64,000 nucleotides of DNA from AP-15 sp963735445 (GTDB lineage: Bacteria > Pseudomonadota > Alphaproteobacteria > ATCC43930 > CGMCC-115725): positions 62,001-126,000 of the forward strand of contig CAVTLC010000045.1 in assembly GCA_963735445.1 (NCBI GenBank). Reading direction: 5' to 3'. Of the stretch, positions 9,758 through 18,756 are shown one piece after another. The translations under genes were made by a program, and so were the position numbers. The notes beneath the pieces are model-generated. The model was given only the letters and a program-made list of their open reading frames with translations. It searched no databases and was not told the origin of the DNA. Numbering within the stretch: the stretch's first letter is position 1; each line of letters starts with the position of its first letter.

Positions 9758-10174
9758 ATGACCAACTCCGATCAAAACAGCGATTTGCTGGCACTAACGA
9801 CAGAAATCGTCGCTGCCCACGTATCAAACAATACAGTTGCTGTCGGTGATTTGCCGGTGCTTATCAATCAAGTGTATCATTCGTTGGCAAATATCGGCAG
9901 TATACCGGCGTCACCGGTGGAACGGCCGCAACCGGCTGTGCCTCTGAAAAAATCGGTCCATGCCGATTACATTGTCTGTCTCGAGGACGGCAAAAAGCTG
10001 AAAATGCTCAAGCGTCATTTGAAAACGGCATACAACATGACGCCGGAAGCTTATCGCGAGCGCTGGGGATTAGCTGCGGATTATCCGATGGTGGCGCCGA
10101 ATTATGCACGCCAACGCAGCCGGTTGGCAAAGGAGATCGGCCTGGGAACGCGGGCGCGCCGTCAGCGTGCTTGA
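9758..10174 (+). CDS. MucR/Ros family zinc-finger transcriptional regulator
   Basis: A 138-residue MucR/Ros-type regulator. The C-terminal half has the family signature CLEDGKKLKMLKRHL, then MTPEAYRERWGL and DYPMVAPNYARQRSRLAKEIGLG. As in MucR proteins of this group, the zinc-finger Cys-His spacing is incomplete: one Cys (in VCLEDG) and one His (in RHL) are visible. MucR proteins bind AT-rich DNA, acting as H-NS-like silencers and regulating exopolysaccharide, motility and cell-cycle genes in Alphaproteobacteria. It follows rimI after about 150 bases of relatively AT-rich DNA, where auto-regulation would be expected. Confidence 0.92.
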   Translation: MTNSDQNSDLLALTTEIVAAHVSNNTVAVGDLPVLINQVYHSLANIGSIPASPVERPQPAVPLKKSVHADYIVCLEDGKKLKMLKRHLKTAYNMTPEAYRERWGLAADYPMVAPNYARQRSRLAKEIGLGTRARRQRA

Positions 10175-10289
10175 TCGGGCGCGGGCCGCGCAGCCAGGCT
10201 CGCGGTCTTCGCCCGACGCCCCATCCCAATCGTAGGCTCGCGTCGAGCTTTGCGCTATTGTGCGGATGGATCCGGATAACGGAGACGCG

Positions 10290-10721
10290 ATGATCTCGCG
10301 GCTAGAGCAACTCTGCCTCGACAAAGGGCTCAAGATGACCGAGCAGCGGCGGGTCATCGCGCGCGTCTTGTCCGAATCCGCGGATCATCCCGACGTCGAA
10401 CAGGTCTATCGGCGAGCCACCGCGATCGACCCGCATATCAGCATTGCTACCGTCTATCGCACCGTGCGGCTGTTCGAAGAGGCCAACATCCTTGCGCGCC
10501 ACGATTTCGGTGACGGGCGCTCACGCTACGAAGAGATGCCGAGCGCGCATCACGATCATTTGATCGATCTGCAGTCCGGCCGGGTTATCGAATTTCATAA
10601 CGAAGAGATTGAAAAGCTGCAGGAGGCCGTCGCCGACAAACTGGGTTTTGACCTCGTCGGCCATCGCCTCGAACTTTACGCCGTTCCTCGCGGCGCCAAG
10701 ATTCGCGGCGGTATGGAATGA
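10290..10721 (+). CDS. fur: ferric uptake regulator family protein (Fur)
   Basis: A 143-residue Fur-family repressor. The N-terminal winged helix contains GLKMTEQRRVIARVL and the recognition-helix region SIATVYRTVRLFEEANIL. The metal-binding segment HHDHLIDLQSGRVIEF marks the dimerisation domain. No C-terminal CxxC zinc pairs are present, as is usual in alphaproteobacterial Fur, where the protein answers to iron or manganese. I start at the ATG at 10290 because GGAG lies close upstream and the family begins there; an ATG at 10266 would add eight residues. olsB lies downstream on the same strand, and its frame is open back into the end of fur. Confidence 0.9.
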   Translation: MISRLEQLCLDKGLKMTEQRRVIARVLSESADHPDVEQVYRRATAIDPHISIATVYRTVRLFEEANILARHDFGDGRSRYEEMPSAHHDHLIDLQSGRVIEFHNEEIEKLQEAVADKLGFDLVGHRLELYAVPRGAKIRGGME

Positions 10722-10842
10722 GCTGCCGGCAAGACGCCAATGCGGGGAGGTCTATTCTGTCTTTGGTCCGCTTGCGGCTTTTGATGCGGTTGCGGGCGCA
10801 CGTCGTGAGCGCCGGACGATCTTCCGAGCGCGGCCGCGCAGC

Positions 10843-11727
10843 GTGATCCACGGCGCCGTCGTTAGCCCGAGCAATCCGCCGGCCAGCGCCCCCGCGGCCC
10901 CCGGAGGAACCCCGATCGTCGACATTCGCTCGGGTCCGCTGCAAGTTCGCTTGGCCGAGAGCGAAGCCGATATCGATGCGGCGCAAGCGCTGCGTTATCG
11001 CGTTTTCTACGAGGCTCTTGGCGCGCGCGCTGCGATCGAAGCCCAACGGCGGCGCCGCGACTTCGACCGCTTCGACGAGCGCTGCGATCATCTGCTGGTG
11101 CTCGATCATAGCCGCGGAACCGGGCCCGAGACCGTTGTCGGCACCTACCGCTTGATCCGTCGAGAAGCCGCTTCGCGTCTCGGTGGGTTTTACTCGGCTG
11201 GTGAATTCGACATAGCGCGGTTGATTGCTCACCCCGGCGAGATCCTTGAACTCGGGCGTTCTTGCGTCGACAGTGCCTATCGCCAGAGATCGGCGGCGCA
11301 ATTATTGTGGAGCGGGATCGCGGCCTATGTATTCCACTACAATATCGACTTGATGTTTGGCTGCGCCAGTCTGCCCGGCACCGATCCAGACAGCTTGGCC
11401 GTCCCGCTGTCCTATCTTTACCACTATCATCTCGCCGCCCCGTCGCTAAGGCCGCGGGCGCTCCCGGATCGCTACGTTGAGATGTGCCGTTTGCCGCGTG
11501 GCGTGCTCGATCCGGCGCGGGCGCTTTCCGGCCTGCCGCCGTTGATAAAAGGTTATCTCAGGCTTGGCGGCTTTGTCGGCGACGGCGCCGTAATCGATTA
11601 TGACTTCAATACGACTGATGTCTGCATCGTAGTGAAGACCGACCTCGTGACCGAGAAGTACTCGCGCCATTACGTGCGGGCGAAAGATTCCAGAGAGGTT
11701 TTGGTGAGAGCCGAATGGGCGTCCTGA
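10843..11727 (+). CDS. olsB: L-ornithine N-alpha-acyltransferase (OlsB-type GNAT)
   Basis: OlsB transfers a 3-hydroxyacyl group from acyl carrier protein to ornithine, giving lyso-ornithine lipid. The frame encodes the hemolysin-like GNAT fold of this family: RLAESEADIDAAQALRYRVF near the start, then FDERCDHLLVLD, GTYRLIRREAA, GEILELGRSCVD and a C-terminal block with DYDFNTTDVCIVV. The frame is open back to 10609, inside fur, but the stretch before 10843 is a shadow of fur and intergenic DNA. The GTG at 10843 gives 294 residues, the usual family size. The acyltransferase at 11732 begins four bases after the stop, so the two form an ornithine-lipid operon. Confidence 0.88.
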   Translation: MIHGAVVSPSNPPASAPAAPGGTPIVDIRSGPLQVRLAESEADIDAAQALRYRVFYEALGARAAIEAQRRRRDFDRFDERCDHLLVLDHSRGTGPETVVGTYRLIRREAASRLGGFYSAGEFDIARLIAHPGEILELGRSCVDSAYRQRSAAQLLWSGIAAYVFHYNIDLMFGCASLPGTDPDSLAVPLSYLYHYHLAAPSLRPRALPDRYVEMCRLPRGVLDPARALSGLPPLIKGYLRLGGFVGDGAVIDYDFNTTDVCIVVKTDLVTEKYSRHYVRAKDSREVLVRAEWAS

Positions 11728-11731
11728 CGGC

Positions 11732-12580
11732 ATGGGTTCGCCGACGCTGAGGCTCGCGCGGCTTGCGCTCTACCTTTTCTGGACCCTGGGCCTGATGCCG
11801 GTGCAGGGGATAGGGCTGGCGCTGCGTCGGCCCTGGACGCGCAAATTACCAGCCTTTTATCATCGCTGGTGCTGCCGTATTCTTGGATTCCGCGTGCGCA
11901 TGATCGGATCGCCAACAACCCGGCGGCCGGCATTATTTGCGTCGAACCACATTTCCTATACCGACATCACCGTTCTCGGATCGCTGATCCCAGGATCGTT
12001 TGTAGCCAAGGCAGAAGTTGCGGGTTGGCCGTTTTTTGGTTGGCTGGCCAAGCTCCAGCGCACCGTGTTTGTCGACCGCCGCGTTCGCAGCACCGCGTCT
12101 CAGCGCGATGCGATGACGGCGCGACTGGCGGCGGGCGATGCCCTGATCCTGTTTCCGGAAGGCACCAGCAGTGACGGCAACCGCGTTCTGCCGTTCAAGA
12201 GCGCGTTGTTCAGTGCGGCTGAGACAATGGAGCAGATAGAACCGATCGTGGTCCAGCCGGTTTCGATCGCCTATACGAAGCTCGATGGAATCCCGCTTGG
12301 TCGTCTGCTCCGCCCCTACTTCGCCTGGTACGGAACGACCGAACTGACCCCGCATTTGTGGAGCATGATCGGGCTCGGGACCGTCGAAGTCGTCGTCGAA
12401 TTTCACCCGCCGACTTCTCTTGCCGATTGTGGATCACGCAAGGCCTTGGCTCGCTATTGTCACGGGCGCGTCGCCGGCGGCTTGGCCGCAGCCCTTTCAG
12501 GGCGGCCGCAACCGGTGCCGGAACCGCCGGCTGCTGCGCCAAGACAAACTCCCGCCATGGCGCGGGCTCTACCTCATTGA
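11732..12580 (+). CDS. olsA: 1-acyl-sn-glycerol-3-phosphate / lyso-ornithine-lipid acyltransferase (OlsA/PlsC)
   Basis: A 282-residue PlsC-family O-acyltransferase at the inner membrane. Catalytic block I is the HX4D motif in NHISYTDI; block III is FPEGTSSDG. A hydrophobic segment near the N-terminus (about 8-30) fits membrane association. Its position immediately after olsB argues for OlsA, which acylates lyso-ornithine lipid; the same fold can serve phosphatidic acid synthesis. The C-terminal 30 residues are Pro/Ala-rich and probably disordered. Its TGA stop shares a base with the miaB ATG (TGATG). Confidence 0.88.
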   Translation: MGSPTLRLARLALYLFWTLGLMPVQGIGLALRRPWTRKLPAFYHRWCCRILGFRVRMIGSPTTRRPALFASNHISYTDITVLGSLIPGSFVAKAEVAGWPFFGWLAKLQRTVFVDRRVRSTASQRDAMTARLAAGDALILFPEGTSSDGNRVLPFKSALFSAAETMEQIEPIVVQPVSIAYTKLDGIPLGRLLRPYFAWYGTTELTPHLWSMIGLGTVEVVVEFHPPTSLADCGSRKALARYCHGRVAGGLAAALSGRPQPVPEPPAAAPRQTPAMARALPH

Positions 12581-13956
12581 TGGGTGCTGTCTCAATGCGC
12601 GAAGGGGTGGAAGATGTGACAAAGGGCGTGTTTATCGCGACTTATGGCTGCCAAATGAATGTTTACGATTCCGAGCGCATGACTGAATTATTGGCCTCTA
12701 TAGGTTATCACCCGACCCCGACACCTGATAAAGCCGATCTTGTCATTTTGAACACTTGCCATATACGCGAAAAAGCGTCGGAAAAGGTGTTTTCGGAACT
12801 TGGCAAATTTCGACAGATAAAGTCGCGAAAGGCCCGCCGTGGCGACGGAAACATGCTGATCGCGGTTGCCGGCTGCGTCGCCCAAGCCGAGGGCGATGAA
12901 ATCCGTCGCCGGGCGCCGTTTGTCGATCTGGTTTTTGGGCCACAGACCTACCACAGGCTGCCTGAGATGGTGCAGCAGGCGCTGCGGGCCGACGAGGCCG
13001 GTGTCGTTGACACGAGTTTCCCGGAAGAACCCAAATTCGATCATTTGCCGCAATCGCGGCCGGGTCAGGGCGTCACTGCTTTTCTGACGGTGCAGGAAGG
13101 CTGCGATAAATTTTGCACCTTTTGCGTCGTCCCCTATACCCGGGGCGCCGAATATTCGCGTCCGGTCGCCAAAATTCTGGATGAAGCGCGTCAACTTATC
13201 GCCGGCGGCGCGCGCGAGATCACACTGCTCGGCCAAAACGTCAACGCCTACCACGGCGAGGGTCTGGATGGTCACGAATGGGGTTTGGGGCGTCTGATCC
13301 ACGCGCTCGCCGGCCTAACCGGGCTCGATCGCATCCGCTACACGACTTCTCACCCTCGCGATGTCGATGACGAGCTGATCGCGGCGCATCGCGACGTGCC
13401 GCAGCTGATGCCGTTTCTGCATCTGCCGGTGCAAAGCGGCTCCGATTCTGTATTGGCGGCGATGAACCGACGCCATACCGCCTACGACTACCGGCGTATT
13501 GTCGATCGGCTGCGTGCGGCGCGACCCGACCTGGCTCTGTCTACCGATTTGATCGTCGGGTTCCCCGGCGAAACCGATCAGGATTTTCGCGCCACGCTCG
13601 ATCTTGTGGACGAAGTCTCCTTTGCCCAGGCGTTTTCATTCAAATACTCGCCGAGACCCGGTACTCCCGCGGCGTCAGCCTCAGAACAGGTGGCGGATGC
13701 AGCCAAGATCGAGCGGCTTTCTGAACTGCAGAAATTGCTGGCGAGGCAGCAACGCGCGTTCAACCAAGCCTGCATCGGCCGCGTCTTACCGGTTTTGCTC
13801 GAAAAGCCTGGCCGTCATCCGGGCCAGCTTGTCGGGCGCAGTCCCTATCTCCAGAGCGTTCACATAACCGCCGCTAGCGACTCCATCGGCGATATTGTGC
13901 CCGTAGAGATCTCGGCGGCCACCCAGAACAGTTTGTCGGGGACACGCGCTGCATGA
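12580..13956 (+). CDS. miaB: tRNA-2-methylthio-N6-dimethylallyladenosine synthase MiaB
   Basis: MiaB adds the methylthio group to i6A37 of tRNAs reading UNN codons, using two 4Fe-4S clusters. The N-terminal UPF0004 domain has Cys24 (TYGCQMN), Cys60 (LNTCHIREKASEKV) and Cys99 (AGCVAQAEG). The radical SAM motif is Cys175, Cys179, Cys182 in GCDKFCTFCVVPYTRG, and a TRAM domain closes the protein. With the ATG at 12580 it has 458 residues, close to the usual size. Alternative starts are an ATG at 12595 and a GTG at 12616; the frame open from 12358 is a shadow of olsA. It overlaps both neighbours (TGATG and ATGA), so it is part of one operon. Confidence 0.95.
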   Translation: MGAVSMREGVEDVTKGVFIATYGCQMNVYDSERMTELLASIGYHPTPTPDKADLVILNTCHIREKASEKVFSELGKFRQIKSRKARRGDGNMLIAVAGCVAQAEGDEIRRRAPFVDLVFGPQTYHRLPEMVQQALRADEAGVVDTSFPEEPKFDHLPQSRPGQGVTAFLTVQEGCDKFCTFCVVPYTRGAEYSRPVAKILDEARQLIAGGAREITLLGQNVNAYHGEGLDGHEWGLGRLIHALAGLTGLDRIRYTTSHPRDVDDELIAAHRDVPQLMPFLHLPVQSGSDSVLAAMNRRHTAYDYRRIVDRLRAARPDLALSTDLIVGFPGETDQDFRATLDLVDEVSFAQAFSFKYSPRPGTPAASASEQVADAAKIERLSELQKLLARQQRAFNQACIGRVLPVLLEKPGRHPGQLVGRSPYLQSVHITAASDSIGDIVPVEISAATQNSLSGTRAA

Positions 13957-14966
13957 CGGCGCTTTCAGCGGACAGCGCAGCCGCCGCTTTGGGTGAAGGC
14001 CGCACCCAGCTCGAATTCGACGACAATTTGCTGCTCCCGTCGCTTTACGGTGAACGCGACCAGCATCTCGAACGAGTTGAGCGGCAGCTCGGGGTTTCGC
14101 TCGTCACCCGAGGAAATCGGCTGGCGATTTCCGGACCGCCTTCGGCGACCGAAGCCGCACATCTGGCGCTCACCCGCCTCTATGATCGGCTCAAGCAGGG
14201 CCAGGACATCGACCTACCGGTGGTCGAGGCGGCGCTGCGGCTGGCGCAAGCCGAGATCGGCGACCGCAGCCTGAGCCTGTGGCAAGAGGATCCAGGATTC
14301 CGCACGCGCAAACGGCGGATATCGCCGCGTACGCCGGGCCAGGCCGCGTATATCAAGGCGCTGCGCGAGAATGAGCTGGTATTTGGTCTCGGTCCGGCCG
14401 GAACCGGCAAGACCTATCTCGCGGTCGCCGCCGCGGTCGATCTGTTGATGACCGGGCAAGTCGAGCGCATCATTCTGTCGCGTCCCGCGGTCGAGGCTGG
14501 CGAGCGTCTCGGGTTTTTGCCCGGCGATCTGCGCGATAAGGTGGATCCCTATCTCCGCCCGCTGTTCGACGCGCTCAACGATATGCTGCCGGCTGACCAG
14601 CTCGCCCGCCGGCTCGGCACCGGGGAGATCGAGGTGGCGCCAATCGCGTTCATGCGCGGCCGCACCCTGTCGCGCGCCTTCGTCATTCTCGACGAGGCCC
14701 AAAACACCACGCCGATGCAGATGAAGATGTTTTTGACCCGGCTCGGTGAGGGCTCGCGCATGGTCGTGACCGGCGACCCGAGCCAGATCGATTTACCCCC
14801 GGCGACCCGCTCCGGCCTGACCGAGGCACTCGAGACCCTGATCGGTTTGGAGGGGATTGCCGTCGTTCGCTTCTCCGATCGCGACGTCGTGCGCCATGAT
14901 CTCGTTGCCCGCATCGTGCGCGCTTACGAGGCGCGCGAGCGCGCCACACGCTCCGCCTTGTCGTGA
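13953..14966 (+). CDS. PhoH-family ATPase
   Basis: A 337-residue PhoH/YbeZ-type protein. After an N-terminal KH-like region (about 35-100), the ATPase core has Walker A GPAGTGKT at 147-154, Walker B AFVILDEAQNTT near 235, and VVTGDPSQIDLP. YbeZ-type PhoH proteins work with YbeY in ribosome and RNA metabolism, which matches the next gene. The start ATG overlaps the miaB stop (ATGA) and the stop overlaps the ybeY GTG (GTGA). It is cytoplasmic and intact. Confidence 0.94.
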   Translation: MTALSADSAAAALGEGRTQLEFDDNLLLPSLYGERDQHLERVERQLGVSLVTRGNRLAISGPPSATEAAHLALTRLYDRLKQGQDIDLPVVEAALRLAQAEIGDRSLSLWQEDPGFRTRKRRISPRTPGQAAYIKALRENELVFGLGPAGTGKTYLAVAAAVDLLMTGQVERIILSRPAVEAGERLGFLPGDLRDKVDPYLRPLFDALNDMLPADQLARRLGTGEIEVAPIAFMRGRTLSRAFVILDEAQNTTPMQMKMFLTRLGEGSRMVVTGDPSQIDLPPATRSGLTEALETLIGLEGIAVVRFSDRDVVRHDLVARIVRAYEARERATRSALS

Positions 14967-15475
14967 GTCGCTCGAACGCCGAGGTCGACGTCATTTCGCG
15001 GTGCGAGGCGTGGAAACGCGTACTCCCGGATTGCGACGACCGGGCACGGCGCGCCGCCCGGCTGGCGTTGGCGCGGGGCCAGTCGAAAGCGGCGCTCGTA
15101 CTCCCGCATCAGGTCGAGTTGGTCGTCGTTCTCGCCGATGATGCCGAACAGCGGCAGCTCAATCGCGATTGGCGGGGGATTGACCGCCCGACCAATGTTC
15201 TTGCATTTCCGGCCTGGGCCCCGGGAACTCAATTGCCACGCGATGCCCCGCTGCTGCTCGGCGACGTGGTGCTCGCTTTCGAGACCGTTGCGCGCGAGGC
15301 AGATGAGCAGGACAAGCCCCTAGCCGACCATTTCAGCCATCTGATTGTGCATGGCGTGCTACATTTGCTCGGCTATGATCATGCGAGCGACATGGAAGCT
15401 GTTGAGATGGAGCGATTGGAAACGTCCATATTGGCTGAATTGGGGGTAGCAGATCCCTATCGCGGCACTATGTGA
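14963..15475 (+). CDS. ybeY: endoribonuclease YbeY (16S rRNA maturation)
   Basis: A 170-residue YbeY/UPF0054 metalloprotein that takes part in 16S rRNA 3'-end maturation and ribosome quality control. The zinc motif HGVLHLLGYDH is present with His130, His134 and His140, and the family blocks RPTNVLAFP and LLLGDVVLA precede it. The start is a GTG overlapping the phoH TGA. CorC follows 27 bases later, giving the classic phoH-ybeY-corC-lnt order. Confidence 0.96.
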   Translation: MSRSNAEVDVISRCEAWKRVLPDCDDRARRAARLALARGQSKAALVLPHQVELVVVLADDAEQRQLNRDWRGIDRPTNVLAFPAWAPGTQLPRDAPLLLGDVVLAFETVAREADEQDKPLADHFSHLIVHGVLHLLGYDHASDMEAVEMERLETSILAELGVADPYRGTM

Positions 15476-15502
15476 CCTATTAGGGATTTAACCGATTTTT
15501 CA

Positions 15503-16420
15503 ATGACTGCTTCCGAGCCGCCTGAAAGTAGCGGCCAGCCCGATCGGGACCGGGCTTTTACACCCCTGCGCAGCCTGATGCGGCTAATCCGCCGGCAGCG
15601 CAACGGCGAAAGCCTGCGCGAGACAATCGACGAGATGATCGAAGAGCAGCCGCCCGAGGGATCTGATTCGCTCGGCGCACATGAGCGGGTGCTGATCGGC
15701 AATATTTTAAAAGGCCATGACCGCACGGCCGCCGATGTAATGGTTCCGCGCATCGACATCGTGGCCCTGGATGTGGAGACGCCGTTCCCCGAAGTCGTCA
15801 AATGCATGATCGAGCAGGAACATTCTCGCGTACCCGTATATCGCGAGACTCTCGACGATGTGATCGGCTTTATTCACGTAAAGGATATTCTCCCGCCCGT
15901 CGCAGAACGGCGCGAGACCAAGCTGGCGCCAATATTGCGCAAGTTGTTGTTCGTGGCGCCATCCGTCCCGATTCTCGAGCTTTTGGTACAGATGCGTCAG
16001 GCCCGCACCCATATCGCGATGGTGGTCGATGAGTTTGGGGGCATCGACGGGCTGGTGACGATCGAAGATCTCATCGAAGAAATCGTCGGGGAAATCGAGG
16101 ACGAGCACGACGAAGCCGATCGGCCAACCCTTATCGAGCGAGCCGACGGTACCTTGATCGCTGATGCCCGAACCCCGATCGAAATGCTCGAAGAACGGCA
16201 AGGTATCCAACTGCGTCCGGACGATGACCAGGAAGAAGTAGACACCCTGGGCGGCCTCGTTTCGACCCTTGCGGGGCGCGTCCCCAAACGCGGCGAGGTC
16301 ATCGCCCACCCATCGGGCGTCGAATTCGAGGTGCTGGAAGCCGATCCCCGGCACATCAAGCGGTTGCGCGTGCGCCGTCTGCCGCAGGCGAACGGGGCTG
16401 GTGGCGACGCCAGTGCCTGA
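15503..16420 (+). CDS. corC: CBS-domain transporter-associated protein (CorC/YbeX, hemolysin C family)
   Basis: A 305-residue CorC/TlyC-type protein with two CBS domains: VMVPRIDIVALD to ARTHIAMVVDEFGGIDGLVTIEDLIEEIVGEI, and a C-terminal CorC_HlyC domain (about 210-295). There is no DUF21 membrane domain, so it is the short soluble form. Such proteins bind adenine nucleotides and are linked to Mg/Co homeostasis and, next to ybeY, to ribosome function. The ATG at 15503 is preceded by AGGGA. It lies in the run with ybeY and lnt, twelve bases before the latter. Confidence 0.92.
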   Translation: MTASEPPESSGQPDRDRAFTPLRSLMRLIRRQRNGESLRETIDEMIEEQPPEGSDSLGAHERVLIGNILKGHDRTAADVMVPRIDIVALDVETPFPEVVKCMIEQEHSRVPVYRETLDDVIGFIHVKDILPPVAERRETKLAPILRKLLFVAPSVPILELLVQMRQARTHIAMVVDEFGGIDGLVTIEDLIEEIVGEIEDEHDEADRPTLIERADGTLIADARTPIEMLEERQGIQLRPDDDQEEVDTLGGLVSTLAGRVPKRGEVIAHPSGVEFEVLEADPRHIKRLRVRRLPQANGAGGDASA

Positions 16421-16432
16421 CCCCGCAAAATA

Positions 16433-18049
16433 GTGCCTGACTCTGTAATCTACCGCATTCGGCCGGGCTCTCGCGTCGACACGCCGCTGTGCCGGCTGGC
16501 GCAAGACGTCGCGGCACTGACTGGTTGGCGCCGCTATGGGCTGGCGTTTCTGCTCGGCGTTGTCACCGCGGCAACGATGCCACCCTTCGATTTGACACCG
16601 CTGTTGGCGATCGCCTTCCCCGGCTTGTTATGGCTCGATGATGGCAGCGTCACCGCGGGTGCTTCTTTTCGCCTAGGCTGGGTGTTTGGGTTCGGCTTCT
16701 TTCTCGCTGGCCTTTACTGGATCGCCGCGGCGCTTTTTGTCGATATCGACCGCTTTTGGTGGCTGGTCCCGTTCGCGGCGGCTGGCTTGCCGGCCGGATT
16801 TGCGATCTATGTCGGCTTGGCGCTGCTCGCCACCAACCTCCTCACCCGATACCTGCATCTGCCGCCGCCGGCGCGTGTTTTCGCTTTTGCTATCGCATGG
16901 AGCATCGGCGAATGGGCGCGTGGCCATGCCTTTACCGGCCTTCCCTGGAACCTGATCGGCTATGCCTGGTCCGGCGGCTTTCCGGGAGCGATCGCCGTGT
17001 TGCAGAGCGTCGCCGTGGTTGGGATCTACGGCCTCAGCTTTATGACAGTGCTGGCGGCGTCTTTATTGGCGCTGCTCGGTAGCCCGCGGACGCGGCCGAT
17101 GGCGATTGCCCGCCGCTGGGCCCCGGCGATCGTGGCCGGGCTGTTGATCCTGGTGCCGGCAACGGGCGGCGCGATCCGCCTCGCCAACGCCCCAACGGTG
17201 CTGACTGACACCTGGTTGCGCCTGGTCCAGCCCTCGATCCCGCAAAGCCTAAAATGGCAGCCTACCGCGGAACAGAACAATTTTCGCCGCCTGATCGATC
17301 TCAGCGCTGCGGCTACTCGCGACCGTTTGAACGCAATCCTGTGGCCCGAGGCCGCGACGCCCTTTCTGCTTGGCCGCGATAGGCCGGCGCGCGATGCCCT
17401 TTCGGCGATCGTACCGAAAGGCGGTTATCTGATTACCGGCGTGCTGCGCGCGAACCCGCCTCCGGCTCCGATCGAAAAGATCTGGAACAGTATCGAGGCG
17501 GTCAACGATCATGGCGATATCGTTGCCCATTACGATAAAGCGCACCTCGTCCCGTTTGGCGAATACGTGCCGTTCCGCAATCTGCTGCCGATCACCAAGA
17601 TCACCTCCGGCACCATGGATCTGAGCGCAGGCGCCGGGCCGCAAACCATCGATCTCCCTGGTCTTCCGCCTTTCGCCCCGCTGATTTGCTATGAAGCGAT
17701 TTTCCCGGGGGCGATCGTCGATGAGAGCAATCGTCCCGCTTGGCTGCTGAATGTCACCAACGACGCCTGGTACGGGCGCAGTTCAGGGCCGTATCAGCAT
17801 TTTGCGATCGCCCGGACGCGTGCCGTCGAGGAAGGACTGCCCTTGGTCCGCGTCGCCAATAATGGCATCAGCGCGATCGTCGACCCGGTCGGCCGGGTTC
17901 TAGCGCGCACCAATCTCGACGCCATCGGTTATATCGACAGCGCACTGCCTGGGCCCATGTCCCGGACCCCCTACGCCTGGGCCGGCAACTGGATGTTGCT
18001 CGGACTGCTGATCCTCGCGGCCATTCCAGTGGTGCTTCGCTTACGGTGA
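16433..18049 (+). CDS. lnt: apolipoprotein N-acyltransferase Lnt
   Basis: Lnt adds the third acyl chain to the N-terminal cysteine of outer-membrane lipoproteins. The N-terminal part of the 538-residue protein has six to seven membrane segments (about 33-245). The periplasmic nitrilase domain carries the catalytic triad Glu306 (WPEAATPF), Lys369 (YDKAHLVPFGEY) and Cys419 (LICYEAIFPG), followed by a last helix at 517-536. The start is a GTG twelve bases after corC. Length and motifs are those of functional Lnt; the frame is intact. Confidence 0.95.
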   Translation: MPDSVIYRIRPGSRVDTPLCRLAQDVAALTGWRRYGLAFLLGVVTAATMPPFDLTPLLAIAFPGLLWLDDGSVTAGASFRLGWVFGFGFFLAGLYWIAAALFVDIDRFWWLVPFAAAGLPAGFAIYVGLALLATNLLTRYLHLPPPARVFAFAIAWSIGEWARGHAFTGLPWNLIGYAWSGGFPGAIAVLQSVAVVGIYGLSFMTVLAASLLALLGSPRTRPMAIARRWAPAIVAGLLILVPATGGAIRLANAPTVLTDTWLRLVQPSIPQSLKWQPTAEQNNFRRLIDLSAAATRDRLNAILWPEAATPFLLGRDRPARDALSAIVPKGGYLITGVLRANPPPAPIEKIWNSIEAVNDHGDIVAHYDKAHLVPFGEYVPFRNLLPITKITSGTMDLSAGAGPQTIDLPGLPPFAPLICYEAIFPGAIVDESNRPAWLLNVTNDAWYGRSSGPYQHFAIARTRAVEEGLPLVRVANNGISAIVDPVGRVLARTNLDAIGYIDSALPGPMSRTPYAWAGNWMLLGLLILAAIPVVLRLR

Positions 18050-18163
18050 GTTCTACCGCTTCAGGTTGCATCAAATTATTAAAAGTTGAAGCTTCACCTT
18101 GACTGGCGAGGGTGGGCATTCTAAAAAGCTAACGAATTGTTATCGGCAAAGTGGTCCTCCCCA

Positions 18164-18637
18164 GTGGCGATCCAGCAACAGACCCGTCGGCCGGGCCGCC
18201 AGAAGGGCGACAAGCCGAACCCGATCGATGTCCATGTTGGCTCGCGGGTGCGGTTGCGGCGGAATATGCTCGGCCTAAGCCAGGAAAAACTCGGCGAAGC
18301 CATTGGGCTGACCTTTCAGCAGGTTCAGAAATATGAACGGGGCGCCAATCGAATTGGCGCGAGCCGGTTGCATGATTTGAGCCGGGTACTCGACGTCCCT
18401 GTTTCGTTTTTCTTTGACGACATGGATCCGGTGCGCGCACCCGCGATCCCCGCCGGCTTTGCCGAACCGCCCGCTGAGGGATTTGATTCCGATCCGTTGC
18501 GCAAACGCGAAACCATCGAGTTGATCAGCGCTTATTACCGGATCGATGATCCAACGATCCGCCGACGGCTCTTCGATCTTGCCAAGGCGCTCGCCACCGG
18601 CAACGAACGTCCGCCTGAAAATAGCCGCCATCTCTGA
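18164..18637 (+). CDS. XRE-family helix-turn-helix regulator
   Basis: A regulator of about 157 residues with an N-terminal HTH_3 domain: DVHVGSRVRLRRNMLGLSQ, then KLGEAIGLTFQQVQKYERG and NRIGASRLHDLSRVLDVP. This closely conserved alphaproteobacterial protein is found upstream of metK and resembles the SinR/PuuR-like single-domain regulators. The C-terminal half (about 90-157), with ETIELISAYYRIDD and IRRRLFDLAKAL, is conserved in the family but has no named fold. Two starts are possible: GTG at 18164 (chosen) or TTG at 18137. An AT-rich stretch at 18060-18135 between lnt and this gene probably holds its promoter. Confidence 0.9.
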   Translation: MAIQQQTRRPGRQKGDKPNPIDVHVGSRVRLRRNMLGLSQEKLGEAIGLTFQQVQKYERGANRIGASRLHDLSRVLDVPVSFFFDDMDPVRAPAIPAGFAEPPAEGFDSDPLRKRETIELISAYYRIDDPTIRRRLFDLAKALATGNERPPENSRHL

Positions 18638-18756
18638 TCGCGGAGCTCGCGAACAAACAGGTGCGATGAGAATCGGGGGTTGACGCTCGTCTCCCGAGAC
18701 TGCATCAACGGCGCGGCATTGGCCTCATCGCCTCATTGCGCAGGAGGGGTAATCCC

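Noticed and set aside
18638..18756. Possible SAM-responsive riboswitch in the metK leader (CATCAACGGC and a CTGC/GCAG pairing that reaches the ribosome site)
   Set aside because: The arrangement does not match the SAM/SAH or SAM-II patterns that I know; the pairing is only four bases, and the promoter match (TTGACG, CATCAA) is weak.
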